Assembly (NCBI RefSeq): GCF_037975245.1
Contig: NC_092580.1
Coordinates: forward strand, 17,930,001 to 17,994,000
Length of the DNA: 64,000 nt
Origin: Apostichopus japonicus
Lineage: Eukaryota; Echinodermata; Holothuroidea; Aspidochirotida; Stichopodidae
Reading direction: 5' to 3'
Position numbers and translations under genes: made by a program
Notes under the pieces: model-generated
The model's database searches: none
The model's input: only the letters and a program-made list of their open reading frames with translations
What the model was told of the DNA's origin: nothing
Shown: in pieces, positions 13,201 to 23,034 of the stretch
Position numbering within the stretch: position 1 is the stretch's first letter
Layout: every line of letters starts with the position of its first letter

Positions 13201-16200
13201 AGAATGATCAGCATCACTCTTAAGTATGTTCTTATGTCACATGTCAATTAGGCGGGAAATTTCAATCAAAACACATCATTGCTTATTTAGGTGTTTAATG
13301 TGGATGCCAATGATGGCTATGTATATGGCTTTTGGACTGCTTGAAAGAGAAAACCAACGAGCTCTACGAAGGGAAAGGGTATTTAGGGACAGAACCGACC
13401 CACTACATCAATGGACAGACCGACAGATGCATTCTAAGTACCGGTTCAGAAGACTTGCGTGCATCAACATCATTGATATGCTTCAAGCTGATATTTCTTT
13501 AAGCATATGCCCTACTTAATATAGAATAGGCTATAATAGGGGTGGGGTGGTGATGGGATGGCAATCACAGCTACTATAATGGGGGTGACTATAGAAATGT
13601 TCATTTCTGACTGGGGTGGGAGGGATGGGGGAAGGGTAGAACTACTTGCCGCAAGGTTGGGGAGGGGACAGAACCGTTCTTGACGGAAAGTCGAACTGTT
13701 GCCCGACTTCAGACTGTCTTCCTTGGGGAGGGTTCTAATGGGGTATCCCCTCCCCTTTGAAAATTTTGGTTTATATATGAGGGATTATATGCAAAATGGT
13801 GCTATCATTTGCCCTAATTTGCACAGATTTTTTGCCCGTATCTTAGGTCTTCAGAAATTTGTTGTTTTTTTTGGGGGGGGGCAGACACCCCCACCTCGTA
13901 CGCCTATGGTCGGTACGTTTGTGGTTTTGTTGATAAATTTGTGCCCATTACCCTCTCTTCACAAACTAACCCGTAGCTGTTATAACTTATCCGCTTGAAC
14001 TACAAAAAAATACAGGGGCGGATCCGGATTTTTTGGCAGCAGGAGGTTTAGGGTTATTGTGATGCTGTCCTGGGGGAGGGATCTAAGAGTAGGGGTGTTC
14101 CCGAAACGGTTTGCATTGACTTTGAATACATAGAACTCATTTGAAGCTAGTGAACATGGTCGACCCACCCAATAACAAAATATTACACAAAAGGCAGAAT
14201 TGAAGCTGGCAAACAGTGTAATTCTATCTTCAAAACCATATCAAGTTTTGTACGGTGGAGTATAAGAATCGCAAGATACAATTTGTCAAAGTTGGCAAGT
14301 GAAACGTGGTAAAACTGCATGATTTTCGATCAATTAACTGAAACTTGCAAATACTTAGGTTTTTCACAGGAATATACGAATAGTCCTAGTTGGAAAATTA
14401 AGAAATTCTGCACAACGATTTTTCAATTAAAAAAAACATTCGGGACCCCTCTAAAAAATATACAAAAATGTTTTTGTGTGCTTCACCCTCTATATAGATA
14501 GATCTCCCCTTTCTATTAACTTTTTTCCCCACTGTCGGGGCTTCCCCCCCCCACTGCCTCTGTCAGATTTTTTTTAAAGGAAATCTATTATTTTCTACAT
14601 TTTTTATTTGGCAAGAACATTACAAATTTATATAGGATACTGGAGTAGAAATTTTAAAGTGAATTTGTAAAATTGTTCAATTATAATGAATATGAACTGA
14701 CTTTTACAATAGCATTCACGGCAAAAGATCTTAAAGGACAATTCCTCTCTTCCCATATAAGACTCAAATAAACGTAGAATGTGGCAATGTGGAATGCTTG
14801 AGTTATTACAGTTATGATACTTCTGAAGAGACTCAAATTGCACGGCTGAAGTCCATGCGATGAATGGGCAGGCAGGCAATATAGGATGATTTGTTTTCAG
14901 CATAGAAGTTTATAGTCTCAAGGGTAATGTGAGAGCTAAGCCCTTCAACTAGAAGGATGATAGGGAAGGTGATGTCCTCTCTCCTAACGCTCAGTCAAAA
15001 CAAATTGGCGATCCATTCGTAAAAAACTTCTGTGTTAATCCAGCCGTTCGAGGATTGTCCTAGACACCATTCCTCTGGAGCACCCTACAGGGGGTCGTAA
15101 CAGAAGCGGCTGTTCGGGAAGATTAACATAGGCTCCAAGAAAATACCTGTAGCGTTCATACCGGCCAGGACGGTGATTTGCCTTTTGTCCATGTTGCTCA
15201 ACTGGTAGATATTCTTTGTCTCTCTTGGGGCCAACACATTCTCCTTGCTTCCTGCCAGTGGAAACCCACTTTTGTCACAGTTGGAAATGCGACTACCATC
15301 ATTAAGAATGTCCTCCCAGTTTTCCACCGCCTCGGAACTGATATACACCTTATAGTCTCTGAAACATTTTTTCTAGTCGCTCGACTGTAAACATAGCTTT
15401 TTCTTTTCCCAGATTGTCCCTAACTCTCTCCACTACAATCGGGTTTCTCTTCAGAAAGTCCTTAAACCATTGTGCTCCTGAAAAAAAGATAACAACATTC
15501 TAAGTTCCAAACATTTTGTTCCTCATTCATCTATGTAATTGTTAAAACTGGGGTGGCGCCATGATTTCCCCAACACAGGGGCTAAGGTCTCCGACACCAG
15601 GGGGGTGGGGTAATATCTCCGACAAATAAATCTGGGTGCACAAAATATCATATATAAACAGTAAAAGAATTAGCCTAGCCTAACTTACGGATGCTAACTA
15701 ATAGGCCTGTCTAGCCAAATTGTTCAAACTTTTTGTTCAAACAGTTTGCCTCAGAAAGTTGTACTTGCAAGTAGTGTGAATGGGTTTCAGAATGCTTGGG
15801 ACAAGCACTTCAAGCATTGTAATCGGGTCTGAGTGTTTGTGTCTTCAGTTTTTTTCCCTCTCCTATAGGGTCCTTGATAGGGACTTGAGTGTCCCTCCTG
15901 TTCCTTTTTTCTACTAAACTGATCGTCCAACATTGGTTACCTCATTAGGCCTAGTCTAGTCAACTCTACAACAGTTACTGAGTTAGCCTAGGGCCTGTAT
16001 GTAATTACGATTCACACATCCTATATTTTGTTCTCGTTGTGAAGTCGAGGTGGTTTGAACATTTCCACTTCAAGACTAATTTAGAGATCACGAGTGTCAA
16101 CTGTCAAGTCGTGATTACGGTATTCATTTCTTCAGTGGTGCGCAGCATTACTTAGGCCCATTCCTAACTAACATTAAGCCTAGCCTATATTTGTTACCGT

Positions 16201-19200
16201 ATTTGTTACCGTAAGTACAACGACCCTATGCGTAGCCCTTATTATAATTAATATGTAGCCCTAACACTACAGTAGACATAGTCTAACAATAACAGTAACA
16301 CTACAGTAGGCATAGTCTACACACAGATACCGTATTGATGCTTCACTCGAGCAGTTTTTATACAACTTTCTGCTCTAGAAAACACTTTCTTGATGGTATT
16401 TAATTAGAAAAAAAACTACCCGGGAACAGTTCTATTGGGTATTTCATTATTTTGGATAAAAAACTGCAGAGAAGGAAAGCTTAAGTCATTTACTTACCAT
16501 TTTCTTTTTTCCTTTTGTGAGCAAGAATGTGCGTTTACGAGAAAAAGTTTCAAAGTTGGCGCTGCAGGTCAAAGGTCACATTCAGCCTCTTTCAAAGTTA
16601 TAAAAGATACGAACTTTTAATAAATTCTTAAATAATCGTTCGTAACTTAAGAAGATTAATCGTTCGTAAGATAAGAACTATTTCTTGTTAAAACTTCTTA
16701 AGTGACTTACGAAGAATTACTTAAGAAGATTCGTAAGTAATCTTCATGAAATAGGGCCCTGATCAGTTCAAACATAAATTTTTTTCTAGGATGAATGTTA
16801 CATATTTAGTTAATCAAGATGTTTTCTCTTGTCAATCATTGTGGTTAGTTATTTGCCCCTATAAATAGCCCAGAGTAATATTGAAAATGAATTTGTATGA
16901 GAAAATATGATTTTAGACGTTTTTGTTTTAAGCTGTTGAAGAACATATTTGGACGTGGAGGATATCATCTATAACGATTGCAAATAGAAATTTATATTCT
17001 AAACTTTAGGAGAAAGAAACGACTAAAAAGTATTGATTTTCATATTTGAAAATTAAAATTAACAATCTGTCACTGGAAAGACTCTGAGAGTAACGGCGAA
17101 AGAAGTCGGTTCCGTTATATGTGACCAGTTTTGGTCTTGTTTCTAGCATATCTGGGAGGATGGATTTCCAAGTAGATACTTCACCTGAAAGGCCGTCACC
17201 AAGGTGGTAGTCAATGGTGGGCGATCTGTTATGCCATAAATCAGCTTTTCCTCCAGTTCGGATGACTTGAGATTATTTTCGGTGCTATGGATGACATCAT
17301 TGTCCCTCTCTCCGTGACTTTCTAATGAATGTGTAAAAGTAAGTTGGCCTGACGTTTCGATCCTAGCAGGATCTTCTTCAGAGGCTAAATGACAAGTTAC
17401 AGTAACAGAGGGGACAAAAACACGCACAGAATACAGACAGGTTAATGAGCACGGTGAACACAATGAGATGGATGAAAGGGGATTATAAGTAGAAAGCAAC
17501 AGGAGAAGAGGAGAGGAAGGAGATAAACTGTGGAGGGACAAAGAGAGGATTAAAGGCACAGGGTGAGGAATAAACTGGAGAGGGACAAAGACAGAAAGGT
17601 GTGAAGAAAAATGGAGGGGAAGAGAGCTGTGAGAGGAAGAGTGAAAGGGGGGGGGGAAGGGAGAAAGGGGAGAAGGAGTAGGGAACAGAGGAAAGTTAGT
17701 CATGTCCTTCCTGAATGTTCAGCCCATGAGGTTGAATGGTACGAAGGCGTTGCATCCAGAGCCTCTCTCTGCTGATACGTACTAGGTCAGGACGGCTACC
17801 TAAGGATTCAATCCCCTGTAGGGACATGTCGTTAATGGTATGGTTGGGAAGGTTAAAATGTTCTCCAACTGGGGTCTCAGTCTTCATGGTGTTGACTGTG
17901 GATCTGTGACCATAGAAACGCTTCTTGAGGGTGGTTTTGGTTTCGCCAACATACTGGATGCCGCAAATTCTACAAGAGATCAGATAGATGACATTGGTGG
18001 TAGTGCAAGTGATGTGACCCTTAGTCTTGTGTGTGAGTTGCATGCTGTGGCTGGTGATGGAATTGGATTCAACAATGTGGTGGCTGCAGACGATGCATCT
18101 CGAAGTACGATCACATTTGAAGGTACCATGCTGAATGGGTGTGGGGTTAGAAGTTAGAGGTGGAACAGCAGCACGTACAAGAAGGTCTCGTAGGTTGCGT
18201 GGTCGTCTGTAGGCGATGATGGGTTTTTCAGGGACGGCTCGTTGGAGTCTATCTGAAGTGAGGAGAATGTTGTGGTTGTTAGAGGTGATTTTCTGAAGGG
18301 GAGGAAGATTTGGGTGGAAAGTAACAACGAGGGGCAGCTTGTTGTCGCAATCTCGTCCCTTTTTGTCCTTCACTGCCAAAGTAGATGATCTGGAAAGGGA
18401 GCGGACTCTCTGAATGGCTTCACGCACCCTTCTGGCACTATGGCCCCTGGCAATAAGGTGTTTTTCCAAAGCATCTGTATGGCGAATGAAAGAGGAATTG
18501 TTAGAGCAAATGCGACGAAGACGTAGTGCTTGACTGTAGGCAATTCCAGACTTGCAGTGACGGGGATGGCAGCTTGAAGAATGGAGATACTGGTGTGTGT
18601 CTGTGGGCTTGGTGTATAAGTCTGTGGAGAGAGAACCGTGTTCCTTGCGAACAGTCACATCGAGAAAGTTAACCTGTTGGTGAGAGTAATCAGAGGTGAA
18701 TTTGATGGTGCTGTGGAAAGAATTGATATGATTGATGAAGGTGAGCAGGCTATCCTCATCACTGGTCCAAATGAAGAAGATGTCATCGATGTAGCGCCAC
18801 CAGATAAGGGGACGACAGGGAGCCGTACTGAGCATGCGTTCTTCAAGGCTAGACATAAACAGGCATGCATAGGAAGGAGCCATCCTGGTTCCCATGGCTG
18901 TCCCGTGTCTTTGAAGGTAATGCTTGTCCATGAACGTGAAGTTGTTTTTGGTGAGAACCTGTTGCATGAGAGCTTTGATGTCAGAGATGGGTGGACAAAG
19001 GTGGACCTTCTTAGACAGGGCTGCACACGTGGCTGCGATACCTTCAGCATGAGGGATGTTAGTGTACAGAGAAGTGACGTCGAAAGTACCGATGATGGCT
19101 GTACTGGGGATTTGGTTTTTGATATCTTCAAGTTTCCTGAGGAAATCTGGAGTGTCATGGATATAAGAATTAATCTGAGGAACAAGAGGTTTGATGAAGT

Positions 19201-19725
19201 GGTCCACAAACAAGGATATCTTCTCGGTGGGGGACCCATTGCCCGAGATGATAGGCCTACCAGGGTTACCAGGCTTGTGAATTTTGGGCAGGAGATAAAA
19301 CCTGGCTGCCTTACAGTCTGTGGGAGAAAGGAAAGAAACAGCCTTCTTAGAGATCTGGTTCCGCTGGTACATATCAGTGATGGTCTGTTTTATCTGCTGG
19401 GAGAAAATATCTGTGGGATCAGAATCAAGAAGAGTGTAAATATCACTGTTGGAGAGATGACGCATGGCTTCCTTGATGTAATCCTGTCGATCCTGGATGA
19501 CAACTGCAGAACCTTTGTCGGCTGGCTTGATGATAATGTCACTGCGAGACATCAGTGAGGAGAGTGCTGTTCGCTCATCTCTTGGAAGGTTGTCGTGTGT
19601 TCTGCGGAGAGGAGAGTTTGACTGGTTAGTCTCAGAGCTGATGAACCATTATTAGGTTCTTGTAAATTACCATTAGCCTCTCCTTGTTCTACTTTCCTAA
19701 TCTCTTCTTCAGAATTCATTTCCAT
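4506..19725 (-). CDS. SLC23-family (NAT/NCS2) nucleobase/ascorbate-type transporter, 13 coding exons
   Basis: Multi-pass membrane transporter of the SLC23 family, whose members move ascorbate or nucleobases with a cation. Coding exons, 5' to 3': 19725-19671, 17321-17185, 12561-12410, 11447-11356, 10760-10699, 9999-9818, 9010-8911, 8509-8353, 8017-7764, 7334-7205, 6472-6329, 5108-5013, 4690-4506 (TGA). All junctions are GT-AG, phases agree, and the sum is 1746 nt (581 aa; human SLC23A1 has 598). Landmarks: LIYGITDRPP before TM1, FQH at residues 63-65, SVGDY then four prolines at 339-356, GTGNG at 378-382, NxxxxxxxTKVGSRR at 389-402, MNTSRNLFIVGFS, SNPGVINTG, MFVGG, and TPEERGL near the C-terminus. 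TM8 has Gln338 where relatives have Glu, and the TM10 signature reads NGNIAAVSLTK. Exons 2-13 are secure. Exon 1 (ATG at 19725, good Kozak context, phase match) is less so. The substrate cannot be assigned. Confidence 0.9.
5360..5400. repeat. TACTGGATATATATAT tandem units (left of the Penelope fragment)
   Basis: Two units of a TA tract punctuated by ACTGGA. The same unit recurs at about 6230-6301 on the other side of the Penelope fragment, so the fragment sits inside one minisatellite of about 20-bp units. Confidence 0.8.
5401..5442. repeat. Perfect 19-bp inverted repeat
   Basis: TTTCTGTTTTGCTTTCCCC (5401-5419), a four-base loop ATTA, then its exact reverse complement (5424-5442). It lies at the junction between the TA minisatellite and the truncated Penelope reading frame. 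That is consistent with a fold-back at the 5' end of a truncated insertion. Confidence 0.95.
5424..6125 (+). pseudogene. 5'-truncated Penelope-like element: GIY-YIG endonuclease part plus 3' UTR
   Basis: Lies in the SLC23 intron between exons 6472-6329 and 5108-5013, on the opposite strand to the gene. The open frame ends with TAA at about 5918. It encodes a CxxC pair (QNCKTCLL), then NVIYLIYCNICNLQYIGES and TLRMRMTQHRS, the GIY-YIG nuclease core of Penelope-like elements. It ends with the usual NHF...W...LNI tail. The reverse transcriptase part is missing. The open frame extends upstream only through the inverted repeat and TA tract. About 160 bases after the stop is a hammerhead-like core (6076-6102). 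Confidence 0.88.
6076..6102 (+). ncRNA. Hammerhead-ribozyme-like core in Penelope 3' UTR
   Basis: CTGAAGA (6076-6082, matches CUGANGA), a stem GAGC/GCTC (6084-6087 with 6095-6098, seven-base loop), then GAAA (6099-6102). This is the order of the hammerhead catalytic core. Penelope-like elements are known to carry hammerhead motifs. Stems I and III were not resolved, so catalytic activity is unproven. Confidence 0.6.
6230..6303. repeat. TACTGGATATATATAT tandem units (right side)
   Basis: About four units of ACTGGA separated by TA runs, ending 25 bases before the exon boundary at 6329. On the minus strand the repeat therefore begins just inside the SLC23 intron, right after the splice donor. 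Confidence 0.85.
8093..8164. repeat. (TA)n microsatellite in SLC23 intron
   Basis: TA-rich tract between SLC23 exons 8509-8353 and 8017-7764. Confidence 0.9.
10137..10330. repeat. (TA)n microsatellite and AT-rich tract in SLC23 intron
   Basis: A pure TA run at about 10137-10210, then a second TA/TTAA-rich run at 10255-10330, between exons 10760-10699 and 9999-9818. Confidence 0.95.
11785..12377. mobile_element. hAT-type MITE in SLC23 intron 3
   Basis: A 593-bp element. It starts CAGTGGCATAGCCAGAGG, and its right end is the complement of CAGTGGCGTAGCCAGCAT. The 8-bp sequence tatagtgt occurs immediately left (11777-11784) and again at 12381-12388, three bases past the right end. Poly-C stretches sit just inside both ends. 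It has no coding capacity. It lies only 33 bases from exon 12561-12410. Confidence 0.85.
13226..13519 (+). pseudogene. HARBI1-like N-terminal fragment of a Harbinger transposase
   Basis: Ends in RRERVFRDRTDPLHQWTD and YRFRR, followed by an IIDML-like helix. In HARBI1-type nucleases the N-terminus has this pattern (RR.R.FRDR.(N/D)PL...D....RYRF) before the DDE nuclease. The frame stops at 13519 and no DDE nuclease part follows in any frame. I read this as the first part of a dead transposase. The start codon is uncertain because the first 40 residues do not look family-like. Confidence 0.65.
14700..15480 (-). pseudogene. Decayed pogo/Tigger-like (DDE_1) transposase
   Basis: Read on the minus strand from about 15480: AQWFKDFLKRNP and NLGKEKAMFTVERLEKMF, a one-base frameshift near 15350, then SEAVENWEDIL, ISNCDKSGFPL, KRQITVLAGMNATG, PMLIFP, an in-frame stop, then GAPEEWCLGQSSNGWI, and later ILLVEGLSSH and IACLPIH. 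This is the order of the DDE_1 superfamily (NCDETGF, ...LLVDGHSSH..., LPPHTTH). The second catalytic Asp is Glu here and the third is lost. Several stops and shifts make it a pseudogene. It lies inside the Harbinger-like element on the other strand. Confidence 0.75.
17355..17381 (-). ncRNA. Hammerhead-ribozyme-like core in Penelope 3' region
   Basis: Read on the minus strand: CTGAAGA (17381-17375), stem GATCC/GGATC (17373-17369 with 17363-17359, five-base loop), then GAAA (17358-17355) and CGTC. This is the hammerhead core order CUGANGA - stem II - GAAA. It lies 34 bases upstream of the splice acceptor of SLC23 exon 2. Flanking stems were not verified. Confidence 0.65.
17696..19552 (-). CDS. 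Penelope-like element polyprotein: reverse transcriptase plus GIY-YIG endonuclease
   Basis: 618 aa with no internal stop. Reverse transcriptase blocks in order: IIIKPADKGSAVV (res. 6-18); FYLLPKIHKPGNPGRPIIS; DVTSLYTNIPHAEGI (RT A); GTAMGTRMAPSYACLF (RT B); WWRYIDDIFFIW (RT C, catalytic YIDD); QQVNFLDVTV; LYTKPTDTHQYL. A linker with CDRTSRCIVCSHH could bind zinc. The C-terminal GIY-YIG nuclease has NVIYLISCRICGIQYVGETK and TLKKRFYGHRS, then HFN...H and W..RL. In this family the nuclease nicks the target and RT primes there. The N-terminal part before PADKG is short, so the copy is probably 5'-truncated, yet the frame is well preserved, which suggests recent insertion. Neptune- or Poseidon-like assignment needs a tree. 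Confidence 0.95.
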   Translation of the reverse strand: MSRSDIIIKPADKGSAVVIQDRQDYIKEAMRHLSNSDIYTLLDSDPTDIFSQQIKQTITDMYQRNQISKKAVSFLSPTDCKAARFYLLPKIHKPGNPGRPIISGNGSPTEKISLFVDHFIKPLVPQINSYIHDTPDFLRKLEDIKNQIPSTAIIGTFDVTSLYTNIPHAEGIAATCAALSKKVHLCPPISDIKALMQQVLTKNNFTFMDKHYLQRHGTAMGTRMAPSYACLFMSSLEERMLSTAPCRPLIWWRYIDDIFFIWTSDEDSLLTFINHINSFHSTIKFTSDYSHQQVNFLDVTVRKEHGSLSTDLYTKPTDTHQYLHSSSCHPRHCKSGIAYSQALRLRRICSNNSSFIRHTDALEKHLIARGHSARRVREAIQRVRSLSRSSTLAVKDKKGRDCDNKLPLVVTFHPNLPPLQKITSNNHNILLTSDRLQRAVPEKPIIAYRRPRNLRDLLVRAAVPPLTSNPTPIQHGTFKCDRTSRCIVCSHHIVESNSITSHSMQLTHKTKGHITCTTTNVIYLISCRICGIQYVGETKTTLKKRFYGHRSTVNTMKTETPVGEHFNLPNHTINDMSLQGIESLGSRPDLVRISRERLWMQRLRTIQPHGLNIQEGHD

Positions 19726-21413
19726 GACTAAACATTACCGAACCTGACAGGCTTTTCACAACATTAGTAATAGCTCTACAAAAGATACAGCCTGGATTTG
19801 GGACTAGACCTATACTATCTCAGCTGAGTCTACAAAATATGGTAGCCTATAAGTAATTGTACTTCAGCATATATACTGTGGTATAACTGTAAATAATATT
19901 GCATACATGTAAGGGTAGGATAAACAGACATAATTAACTTCAATGATTGGTTGAATACACACCGTTAAGTTATACGTATAATTAATAATGAAATAGATTT
20001 TCCACAAAATGGATGTTGAAAACCTGTGCTCCTTTTATTCGCCGATGGCTCAAATTACGGTTAAAAGAATGGTCCAGGTCAAAATTTCTTCTTGATATGT
20101 TAAAGAGGAACGTAGTCTAAGCATTCTAGTGAAATTTGCATTCCATTCCTATGCACCGTTTTTGAGATATTGACAGTTGAAGTTTTCTGATATTCTACCA
20201 AAAGTGAACTTGAAACAAACAGGTGTGATGTCATAGTTTCTTTCGTATTCAGTCTATTGACTTGACCTTGGATTGGATAGGGTTACTAGTTTGTCTAAAG
20301 GGGATGTGAAGTTTATGAAATACCAATACCTATGGTATACATTCACATCTATGGATGCATCCAATTGTGGAATATAAAATTAGACGTAAATTTTACAGGA
20401 AACCAAAACATTGTTCATCAGTGTGAAACAATGAGGTCACACCTGTCTGCTCCAAGTTAATTTTTAGTATAGTTTTTTGAAACATGAGAATATTAAACAG
20501 AATTTCAAGCTGAAAATTAATAGTCAAGCAACAGAAGATGTAAATTGTCACTTTACAGTTCAGGCATCTTTCGACCGGACAGAATAATCGTAACGCAGAT
20601 AAATTGCAAATCTCTGCGAGCATCTTTGCGTATATCTTAGATTACAGCACTGATTGTTATAACGGTGCTCTTCAAAAGCGCATTAACAAATTTTCAAGGT
20701 GAATCTGAGTTCCTAAATAACATTAATTGGGGAGTATGTTAACTATAGCAATAGGCCCACACGATAGGGCGTAACCAATCAGGAAGCTTCTTTAGACCAT
20801 ATCATGTGTATAAGCCTTTATTATGTGGGACAACCCATAGCTATACCATATAATATCTGTTCACATTTAAATAGTTCGAAAAGGACATGGACCCTTGGTT
20901 ATAACTATGAAAACACGTACCACACCGGGCATATTTTATCCACGGATATGACCCATTCAGTTACACTGAGCAGCCGTCTAAATGAAAACGTGAACAAAAC
21001 TGAATTAGAAATGGCGCCACGTTTAGTGGTTATCGCATTTCAATCACAGAATTACATTTTTTTGGGTGGTGTGGAAATGGAAAGAAAATATATATTGTTA
21101 GTCCTTTGAGTACCGGATTAACTTTCGGATGTTTCTCGTCCTCTCGCAGCGATATTGAAGCACATGTAAGAAAGAGGAATGACCGTGCAATTTCTTTGGG
21201 ATGTACCTCGAAACCATAATGGTGATCTACTGGGGACGAACCCCTTCCCTTCCCGTAGGAAGCTGCATATTTCTCCGATAGCCTTTTTTAAATATAGTTT
21301 TCTTAGGCCGGGGTGGAAGGGGGGGTGGAATGTAAACACACAAAATTTGGGGAAATTGAAACATAGTTTCCTTCTCAGTCTCGTTTTAGAGCAAACTATT
21401 TTGAGGTTGGGCG
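19726..21413. other. Intergenic, upstream of SLC23
   Basis: Region 5' of the proposed SLC23 start codon. No recognisable exon on either strand. Short open frames lack domains. The SLC23 promoter should lie here, but I see no distinctive TATA or initiator arrangement that I can defend. Confidence 0.4.
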
Positions 21414-21941
21414 CAGTGGCGGAGCGTCCATACAGTCAGGGGGGGGCGGATGCCCCTCCCCTGACGGACTCAAATGGACTGCTGGCGCCCTTTTCAGCTT
21501 TTTACCACTTTTAACTTATCGCGATTATTGACTTTTCTATTGCGTTTCATCAACCTATTGACAGTTGTCACATATTGTTGGTGTAATTTTCTGACAAAAT
21601 GCTCTAACGGCGGTCTTTAATTTATCGGCACTTCCGTTGTTCGAAATTATTCCAAGAACTGTACAGGGTTTTCGATCTATTTTTAGACGATACGCCACGC
21701 GCAGTGGCTGAAATAGTAATAAACACCAAACTTGAAGTCGTTTGAGCAGTGTACTTTATACACCGCTCTATGATCAGTGTGTTGGAAAGGGTCATTTCCG
21801 GCGATCTAGGGAGTATCTTTACTCAAAAAATTTCCGTACGCTCCGCGCCAACCTGTGGTGGCGCTCCGCTTAGATAGTGTCGAAAGCGCCCCTACAGACC
21901 ATTCTCGCCCCCTCTGACCAATACCCCTAGCTCCGCCACTG
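21414..21941 (+). mobile_element. hAT-type MITE, copy 2 (long form)
   Basis: A 528-bp copy of the family at 475-828 and 36286-36661. Ends are CAGTGGCGGAGC and its exact complement. The target duplication is gttgggcg (21406-21413) versus attgggcg (21942-21949), 7 of 8 identical. It carries about 150 bp of extra internal sequence (roughly 21600-21780) that the other two copies lack, so it may be nearer the parent or hold a secondary insertion. Confidence 0.9.
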
Positions 21942-22217
21942 ATTGGGCGGTATTTATCCCACTGATTTGAGACCGACACACCCTCGTATTTACGCCACTG
22001 TCTAAAAACCTCAACACACTACCTAAAAGTAGTATACTGAAGAGGGCTTGGCGAGTCAGATGCAACTGACGGCCGAACTCCAGCAGAAAATAAAAAATAT
22101 TTCAAATGAGCATTCTCTCTGTTCATGTGCCGTCCTTCATAAGAGAGGGAGTAGTTCCATAATAAATAATTCACAGTTACCAAGTTTTTTTTTAATGATC
22201 ATGACGAGGGCAAGCAT

Positions 22218-23026
22218 CAGGGACGTAGCCAGGGGGAGCGGGGGAACGACTACTCCCCCCTTTCAGTGTCGAAAAAATGTTTCAAATATTGTTGTTTTAA
22301 GCATGGTATTTTGTCAGAGCTCTTTTGCTCTTGAATACATTCAGGCCTAGGCTGATTCAACTACTTACTTAGTTTGGCATATAAAATTAGCTAAATTTAG
22401 CCTATAGACTATTACAAGCCTACAGTTGGCCACTGCGTAATAAAATACATATTGCCTACCTAACCGCACTCGATGGAGTGTCACGAACCGTATGCACAAC
22501 GTTCATTCTCATCCTTTCTATGATTCGTCCTTAGTTGTTGCACGAACAGCATGTTATGAAGCTAAGCTAGCAATCGTACATGATACGCACTTCCTATAAA
22601 TAATTATTACACTGCTAATACACTGTGATAACGATATTTGTTTTTAGGCCACTGCACATCTGGCTGTCTTACAAAATATGAAAGTTTATATTGTCCATCA
22701 GTTAAGTTCGTCAAATGTATTAAAGTCCAGACATTGGACACCTTTTTTAGACAAGAATCATCCTACTGAAAAAAATTGAAAAAAGAGCACTATATGTTTG
22801 TCTTTCTGATATATTATGTAAAAGAACATGTAAAAGAATTCAAACAGGAAACAAAATCTGCTGATAATATGATATCATATGATAATGATGAAACTGGCAA
22901 AACATTGCACCAGATCGCATCTAAGGACCTACAATTGTTCAAAGATATCTCAAAGGGGAGGGGGACACCCCCCCCATATCAATCGCAAAAAGTGCTCCCC
23001 CTTTCAAATTCCTGGCTACGTCGCTG
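22218..23026. mobile_element. hAT-type MITE, 809 bp
   Basis: Starts CAGGGACGTAGCCAGG and ends with the complement of CAGCGACGTAGCCAGG. It is flanked by a perfect 8-bp target duplication gcaagcat (22210-22217 and 23027-23034). The interior has short open frames, the longest at 22776-23087 passing through the right end, but nothing resembling a hAT transposase. Confidence 0.92.
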
Positions 23027-23034
23027 GCAAGCAT

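Larger units (their letters stand above)
13029..16761 (+). mobile_element. PIF/Harbinger-like DNA transposon, degenerate, in SLC23 intron 2
   Basis: Inverted ends CAGGGCCCTATTTCAT (13029) and its complement ending at 16761. About 200 bp inside the left end and 150 bp inside the right end are packed with copies of TTCTTAAG-like words in both orientations, as expected for subterminal transposase sites. The left part encodes a HARBI1-like N-terminus (13226-13519). The catalytic domain is absent and the middle holds an unrelated decayed transposase (14700-15480, minus). I could not find a clean 3-bp target duplication, so superfamily placement rests on the coding fragment. Confidence 0.7.
17322..19670 (-). 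mobile_element. Penelope-like retroelement filling SLC23 intron 1
   Basis: The whole interval between SLC23 exon 2 (acceptor at 17322) and proposed exon 1 (donor at 19670) is accounted for by one Penelope-like element on the gene's own strand. It holds an RT/GIY-YIG frame (19552-17696, open back to about 19642), a purine/pyrimidine-biased 3' UTR (17400-17690), and a hammerhead-like core at 17355-17381. The 5' part of the RT region usual in the family is missing, so the copy is 5'-truncated. No direct repeats were resolved at its ends. Confidence 0.85.

Noticed and set aside
14013-14100. Second hAT element starting CAGGGGCGGATCCGG
   Set aside because: Only one end is convincing. I found no matching right end or 8-bp duplication.
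17143-17703. 186-residue minus-strand open frame taken as a gene
   Set aside because: Its first part is Ser/Pro/Leu-rich translation of a low-complexity GGAGAA-type tract in the Penelope 3' UTR. Only the last part is real, as SLC23 exon 2 (17321-17185), which follows a splice acceptor.
18655-19239. 194-residue minus-strand open frame
   Set aside because: It overlaps the Penelope RT in another frame. Leu/Ser-rich composition indicates a shadow.
18638-19558. 306-residue open frame on the plus strand
   Set aside because: It lies exactly antisense to the Penelope reverse transcriptase frame, which has all RT and GIY-YIG motifs. The antisense product matches no family I recognise.
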